Assembly (NCBI RefSeq): GCF_000231055.2
Contig: NZ_CM001466.1
Location: forward strand, 1,589,854-1,653,853
DNA: 64,000 nucleotides
Direction: 5' to 3'
Origin: Saccharomonospora azurea NA-128
GTDB taxonomy: Bacteria > Actinomycetota > Actinomycetes > Mycobacteriales > Pseudonocardiaceae
Below the pieces are notes generated by a model that worked only from the letters and a program-made list of their open reading frames with translations, did not search any database and was not told the origin of the DNA. The translations under genes were made by a program, and so were the position numbers. Positions 59,839-64,000 of this stretch are shown piece after piece; positions within the stretch are counted from its first letter, which is position 1; the number at the start of each line of letters is the position of its first letter.

Positions 59839-61638
59839 ATGACGATCGCTTCGGTGGGGGACCTGCGTACCGTCCACGAATCAGACAGTCAGCGGGTGGA
59901 TCCAGGGCCCGCCCGACGCGCTCGTCTCGCTCCCGTCGCCTCCGTGGCCGCGGGAACCGCCCTGATCGGCGCCCATGCGTCCGTCTACGGCTACTGGCTG
60001 ATCGACGACGCCGCGATCACGTTCTCCTACGCGCGGAGCTTCGCCGAGGGACTCGGGCCGGTGCTCCAGCCGGACGCCGCTCCGGTCGAGGGCTATTCCA
60101 ACCCGACGTGGCTGCTCCTGCTGGTTCTCGGCCGCTTCGTCGGCCTGTTCGACCGCGGCGCCCTCTTCGGCATCCCGGACTACGTGCTGTTCCCCAAGGG
60201 ACTGGCGTTGCTCTGCTGCGCGGCGATCCTCACGTTGAGCTACGTGGCAGCCCGCAAGGTGTTCTCCACACTGGCGTGGGTGGTGCCACTCGCGATGGGC
60301 GCCGTCCTCGCCGCGATGCCGTCGTTCGTGATCTGGGCGTTCTCCGGTCTGGAGAACCCGCTCTACGCGCTGCTGCTCGTCGCCCAGGCGGTGCTGCTGT
60401 TCTGCGCGGTCCTGGACAACCGCCTGCTCTCCGGGAAGGTCGCCGTGGCCGCGGGCGGTCTGGCGGCGCTGGCCGCGTTGACCCGGCCGGAGGGACTGAT
60501 CTACGCGGGCAGCTACCCGCTGGTGCTGCTGACCCAACTGCGGCGCGCGACGCTGCCGCGCAGTGTCCGTCGCTGCGTCGAGTCCTCCCTGGTCTTCCTC
60601 GTGCCCGTGGCGGCCTACTTCTGCTGGCGCTACGCGACGTTCGGGCAGTGGCTGTCCATGCCGTCGGTGGCGAAGGCCCAGGACCTGCCCACGCTCGTGG
60701 ACCTCACCCGGCCGGGCGAGCTGGTCTCCTACTTCGGCGCGCTCGCGGTCCTGTTCGCCGTGGGCATGATCGCCGCGACCCTCGCCCGGACCCCGTGGTG
60801 GCGCCCCGGCCTGCTGGCGGTACTCGCTCCGCTCGGCCTCGCGGTGATCGCCTACGCCGTGCTGGAGCCCGACTGGATGGCGCAGTACCGGTTCGCCACG
60901 CCGGTGTGGGTACTCGGCACGCTGGCCGCCACCCTGGCGACCGTCGAAGTGCTGCGCTCGGCCCGGCTACGCGCCCGCGCGTGGCTGGTCACCGGCCTCG
61001 TCGCGGCCCTCCTGCCGACCGGCGCGGGATTCGTGCAGGCCTCGCAGGAGTTCCGCGCGCATCCCGACATCTCCGCGTGCTACGTCGCCGACCGGTTCGG
61101 TCGCGTCTTCAACGGCTACGCCGACATCCTCGGGCTCGAGAAGGCGTCGCTGCTGATCCCGGACCTCGGCGGCTCCTCGATGACGAGCCGGCTCGAACTC
61201 GTCGACATGGCGGGCCTGACCCACGCGACGTTCGCCGAGATGATCCGGAGCGGCGATCGCCGGGCCCAGGCGGACTACGTCTACACCGTCGCCGAGCCGA
61301 CGTTCATCTACATCCGCGAGCCGTGGACCAGCGGCACGGGCATCGGGTGGGACGCCCGCCTGCAACGGGACTACTACCCGCTGCACTACCACGTCGAGCA
61401 GGGCGAGCCCCACGGCGACTGGGTGCGCAAGTCCGCGGTGCGCAGCGCGGAGGTGCTTGCCGAGCTGCGCGACTACGCGACCACCTCGGCCGCGTGGGTC
61501 GAGTCCCGGCTGTACGTGTCACCGCTGCGGCACTGCGGTCCCACGCTGCACCGCGGGCAGACCGAGCCGTCCGAGCCGAACCCGGGTGTGCCGGCGAGCC
61601 GGCCCGTGACCTCGGAGTCCGGCAACACCGAGCGGTGA
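59839..61638 (+). CDS. GT-C fold membrane glycosyltransferase (arabinofuranosyltransferase-like)
   Basis: 599 aa with about ten membrane helices in the first 400 residues and a soluble C-terminal domain outside the membrane (about 410-599). The first extracellular loop has the GT-C acidic motif WLIDDAAITFSYARSF followed by VEGYSNPTWLLLL, the pattern of AftB-like and related lipid-linked sugar transferases. The likely donor is a polyprenyl-phosphate sugar, perhaps decaprenyl-phosphoryl arabinose as expected in Pseudonocardiaceae with arabinogalactan; the acceptor is unknown. It interrupts the his cluster on the opposite strand. Confidence 0.75.
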   Translation: MTIASVGDLRTVHESDSQRVDPGPARRARLAPVASVAAGTALIGAHASVYGYWLIDDAAITFSYARSFAEGLGPVLQPDAAPVEGYSNPTWLLLLVLGRFVGLFDRGALFGIPDYVLFPKGLALLCCAAILTLSYVAARKVFSTLAWVVPLAMGAVLAAMPSFVIWAFSGLENPLYALLLVAQAVLLFCAVLDNRLLSGKVAVAAGGLAALAALTRPEGLIYAGSYPLVLLTQLRRATLPRSVRRCVESSLVFLVPVAAYFCWRYATFGQWLSMPSVAKAQDLPTLVDLTRPGELVSYFGALAVLFAVGMIAATLARTPWWRPGLLAVLAPLGLAVIAYAVLEPDWMAQYRFATPVWVLGTLAATLATVEVLRSARLRARAWLVTGLVAALLPTGAGFVQASQEFRAHPDISACYVADRFGRVFNGYADILGLEKASLLIPDLGGSSMTSRLELVDMAGLTHATFAEMIRSGDRRAQADYVYTVAEPTFIYIREPWTSGTGIGWDARLQRDYYPLHYHVEQGEPHGDWVRKSAVRSAEVLAELRDYATTSAAWVESRLYVSPLRHCGPTLHRGQTEPSEPNPGVPASRPVTSESGNTER

Positions 61639-61700
61639 TGCGACACGCCGAGCGCAGGGCCGCCGTGCCGCTCGCGCCTGTGGCCCGGCACGATGGCGCG

Positions 61701-62093
61701 GTGGACACCGAGAGCGAACTCGCGCGACTGGACTCCGAGAAGTACGTGTCGCTGGTCACCTTCCGCAAGACCGGAGCCGAGGTGGCGACTCCCGTGTGGA
61801 TCGCCCGGGACGGTGCCGAACTGCTCGTGTTCAGCGAGCGGCACGCCGGCAAGGTGAAGCGCATCCGCAACAACCCCGAGGTGCGGCTGACCGCGTGCGA
61901 CGTGCTGGGCAAGAAGACCCACGGCCCGACCGTCACCGGCACGGCACGGGTGCTCGACGACGCGGGGAGCGAACACGCTCGGCGCGTGATCGCCCGCCGG
62001 TACGGCGTCCTCGGCCGGCTCACGATGTTCTTCAGCAGACTACGGGGCGGCCCGCAGCGCACCGTCGGCATCGCGATCACGCTCACCGACTGA
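61701..62093 (+). CDS. F420-dependent PPOX-class enzyme (Rv2061 family)
   Basis: 130 aa, a split-barrel flavin/F420-binding protein. Segments LDSEKYVSLVTFRKTGAEVA, TPVWIARDGAELLVFSE, GKVKRIRNNPEVRLTACD and ARRYGVLGRLTMFFSRL match the Rv2061 group. It probably uses F420H2 to reduce an unknown compound. I chose the GTG at 61701, where the family domain starts; an in-frame ATG at 61638 overlapping the previous stop (TGATG) would add 21 residues and suggests coupling with the glycosyltransferase, so the start is uncertain. Confidence 0.8.
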   Translation: MDTESELARLDSEKYVSLVTFRKTGAEVATPVWIARDGAELLVFSERHAGKVKRIRNNPEVRLTACDVLGKKTHGPTVTGTARVLDDAGSEHARRVIARRYGVLGRLTMFFSRLRGGPQRTVGIAITLTD

Positions 62094-62177
62094 CGCTCGC
62101 GGACCGCCCCGCGGTCTCCACGTTCTTCGACTGTTCGCTACGGCTTTTCGGGGGACTTCGGCGCGTCCCTACGCCAC

Positions 62178-62909
62178 CTACGCCACGGCCTCCAGGGCCT
62201 CGGGCAGCGTGAACGCGCCCGCGTAGAGCGCCTTGCCGACGATGGCGCCCTCGACGCCGTCACTGCGCAGGGCGGCCAGCGCCCGGAGGTCGTCGAGGCT
62301 GGACACACCGCCCGACGCGATGATCGCCGCATCGGTGCGGGCCGTCACCTCGCGCAGCAGGTCGACGTTCGGGCCGCGCAGCGTGCCGTCCTTGCTCACG
62401 TCGGTGACGACGTAGCGCTGGGCGCCGTCGCGGTCGAGCCGCTCCAGCGTGTCCCACAGGTCGCCGCCGTCCTTGGTCCACCCACGCGCGGCGAGGCGGT
62501 GCCCCTGGTCGGTGATCCGGACGTCGAGCCCGATCGCGACCCGGTCGCCGTGCGTCGCGACGACGCGCGCGCTCCACTCCGGGTCCTCCAGCGCCGCGGT
62601 GCCGAGGTTCACGCGCCGCGCACCGGTCGCCAGTGCGGCGGCCAGCGACTCGTCGTCGCGGATGCCCCCGGACAGCTCGACGTTCACGTCGAGCCGGCCC
62701 ACGACCTCGGCCAGGAGTTCCCGGTTGGAGCCCTTGCCGAACGCGGCGTCGAGGTCCACCAGATGGATCCACTCCGCACCGTCACGCTGCCAGGCCAGCG
62801 CCGCTTCCAGCGGCGATCCGTAGGAGGTTTCGGTCCCTGCCTCGCCCTGCACCAGACGCACGGCCTGTCCGTCGGCCACGTCCACGGCGGGAAGTAGTGT
62901 GAAGCTCAC
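62178..62909 (-). CDS. hisA: HisA/PriA phosphoribosyl isomerase
   Basis: 243 aa, a TIM barrel. The catalytic Asp residues are in [20 protein letters not shown] and [15 protein letters not shown]; phosphate loops are [14 protein letters not shown] and [13 protein letters not shown]. Actinobacteria use this protein, PriA, for both the HisA step in histidine synthesis and the TrpF step in tryptophan synthesis. No trpF occurs with the trp genes of this window, which fits that dual role. It follows hisH by 35 nt. Confidence 0.93.
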   Translation of the reverse strand: MSFTLLPAVDVADGQAVRLVQGEAGTETSYGSPLEAALAWQRDGAEWIHLVDLDAAFGKGSNRELLAEVVGRLDVNVELSGGIRDDESLAAALATGARRVNLGTAALEDPEWSARVVATHGDRVAIGLDVRITDQGHRLAARGWTKDGGDLWDTLERLDRDGAQRYVVTDVSKDGTLRGPNVDLLREVTARTDAAIIASGGVSSLDDLRALAALRSDGVEGAIVGKALYAGAFTLPEALEAVA

Positions 62910-62944
62910 CCGGCCACTATAGGAAGCGGCCCCCGGACCTCGGC

Positions 62945-63583
62945 TCAGAGGGTCTGGACCCAGTTGCGGAGGATGTGCGCGCCGGCGTCACCCGACTTCT
63001 CGGGGTGGAACTGCGTCGCCCACAACGGACCGTTCTCGACCGCGGCCACGAACTCCTCGCCGTGGTGGGCCGTGGTGACCTTCGGCTGCGCGCCGGGCAG
63101 TTCCGACTCCAGTTCCCACCGCCGCACGGCGTAGGAGTGCACGAAGTAGAACCGGGTGTCCGCGTCGAGACCGGCGAACAGCTGCGAATCCTCGGGGGCG
63201 GCGACGGTGTTCCAGCCCATGTGCGGCAGGACCTCGGCGTCGAGCCGGTCGACCGTGCCCGGCCACTCGCCCACGCCCCGGGCCTCGACGTCGTGCTCGA
63301 CACCGCGTTCGAAGAGGATCTGCATCCCGACGCAGATGCCCAGCACGGGGCGTCCACCCGCGAGTCGCTTGCCGATGAGGCGGTCGCCACCGACGCTCAG
63401 GAGCCCTTCCATGCACGCCGCGAAGGCTCCGACACCCGGGACGACGAGCCCGTCGGCCTCCAGCGCCACCCGGGGGTCCGAGGTCACGTCGACGGCGGCG
63501 CCGGTGCGCCGCAGGGCGCGCTCGGCGGAACGGAGGTTGCCGGACCCGTAGTCGAGGATGACGACTGAAGCACTCGAAGTCAC
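62945..63583 (-). CDS. hisH: Imidazole glycerol phosphate synthase, glutaminase subunit
   Basis: 212 aa, a class I glutamine amidotransferase. The nucleophile Cys is in [13 protein letters not shown] and the His-Glu pair in [11 protein letters not shown]; the N-terminal [17 protein letters not shown] is typical. It supplies ammonia to HisF. The order hisH-hisA-(two plus genes)-hisF-hisI is the M. tuberculosis order with an insertion in place of impA. An MFS gene lies 9 nt upstream on the same strand. Confidence 0.95.
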   Translation of the reverse strand: MTSSASVVILDYGSGNLRSAERALRRTGAAVDVTSDPRVALEADGLVVPGVGAFAACMEGLLSVGGDRLIGKRLAGGRPVLGICVGMQILFERGVEHDVEARGVGEWPGTVDRLDAEVLPHMGWNTVAAPEDSQLFAGLDADTRFYFVHSYAVRRWELESELPGAQPKVTTAHHGEEFVAAVENGPLWATQFHPEKSGDAGAHILRNWVQTL

Positions 63584-63592
63584 CGGACCAGC

Positions 63593-64000
63593 CTAACCGT
63601 TTCGGGGTGTCGTCCGGCCCGCCTGCCAGGCCACGGGCAGCACCGCCAGGGCAGCGACCGCCAGCAGCGTGAAACCCGTCGCCACGGTGGTGCCCGAGAT
63701 CAACGCTCCCAGGGCGACGGCACCGAGCCCCTGGCCCGCGTCGAAGGCGACGTTCCAGGCCACGCTCGCCTGCGCGGCCGGGGCCCTCGCGAACATCGCC
63801 ACCAGCGCGTCGTTCTGCACGACCCCGAATCCCACGCCGAAGAGGGCCACCGCCACGACGGCGACGGCGGCGAGGCCGTCGGCCTCGGAGACGAGTGCGA
63901 ACCCGAGCAGGCCCGCGCCGCCGACCGCGAGGGCGGGCAGCAGCATCCGGCCCGGGAACATCGCCGCGCCCGGCACGACCAGCAACGCGGCCGCCGCGAC
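63593..64000 (-). CDS. MFS transporter, C-terminal part (cut by window edge)
   Basis: 136 residues of the C-terminus are present, still open at the window edge. Four hydrophobic helices are visible, with LFGVGFGVVQNDALVAMFAR and VAWNVAFDAGQGLGAVALGA, which fit the last third of a drug-efflux-type major facilitator. The stop lies 9 nt before the hisH start, so they may be co-transcribed. The substrate cannot be told from this part. Confidence 0.8.
   Translation of the reverse strand, partial: VAAAALLVVPGAAMFPGRMLLPALAVGGAGLLGFALVSEADGLAAVAVVAVALFGVGFGVVQNDALVAMFARAPAAQASVAWNVAFDAGQGLGAVALGALISGTTVATGFTLLAVAALAVLPVAWQAGRTTPRNG

Overview
The window comes from a high-GC actinobacterium, most likely a Pseudonocardiaceae member close to Saccharomonospora. 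The reasons are roughly 70% GC by eye, many GTG starts, leaderless-type promoters, mycothiol- and F420-linked enzymes, a mycobacteria-like order of housekeeping genes, and a polyester hydrolase very close (from memory) to Cut190 of Saccharomonospora viridis. The genus is an inference; no rRNA or other marker lies in the window.

Layout. 1-1488: end of a succinate dehydrogenase/fumarate reductase operon (flavoprotein cut by the window edge, membrane anchor, small hypothetical). 1765-5821: Entner-Doudoroff pair edd-eda with a 4-nt overlap, then a lipase-maturation-factor-like membrane protein. 5970-7987: recX-recA-DUF3046 with a good LexA box. 8051-16352: a 40-aa membrane peptide, a membrane-anchored Hsp70, the helicase lhr, def and a secreted Zn-peptidase-like protein. 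16365-23347: mostly metabolic or unknown genes (mycothiol-dependent enzyme, HEPN protein, YbaK, GNAT, EamA, Na/Ca exchanger-like, DUF885). 23415-26849: prenyl synthase, phytoene desaturase and an F420 enzyme. 26909-30790: a large LuxR-type regulator followed by the secreted polyester hydrolase. 30875-33335: an Rv2175c-like DNA-binding protein divergent from a PASTA kinase; then a WS/DGAT acyltransferase.

34829-39237 is an atypical, visibly AT-richer island. It holds a membrane protein, two decayed transposase fragments, a tandem pair of secreted crystallin-like paralogs, a possible 53-aa leaderless ORF and several hairpins. From memory, M. tuberculosis also has a transposase-type gene between pknL and aroG, so this may be a recurrent insertion spot.

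39238-64000 returns to core metabolism: aroG, a secreted trypsin-like protease, gltD-gltB with a striking tandem repeat at their junction, a cobalamin riboswitch with btuFCD, lgt, trpA-trpB-trpC-(TIGR02234)-trpE, a TetR regulator, hisI-hisF, a GT-C glycosyltransferase, an Rv2061-type F420/PPOX protein, hisA, hisH and part of an MFS transporter. This matches the M. tuberculosis his-trp-lgt order with insertions. trpF is absent here, which fits a dual-function HisA (PriA).

Items most worth following up: the repeat array that copies the gltB/gltD start-stop junction; the riboswitch hairpin that appears to bury the btuF ribosome binding site; the polyester hydrolase with a natural Pro next to the active site and Asn in place of a calcium-ligand Asp; and the secreted paralog pair in the low-GC island.
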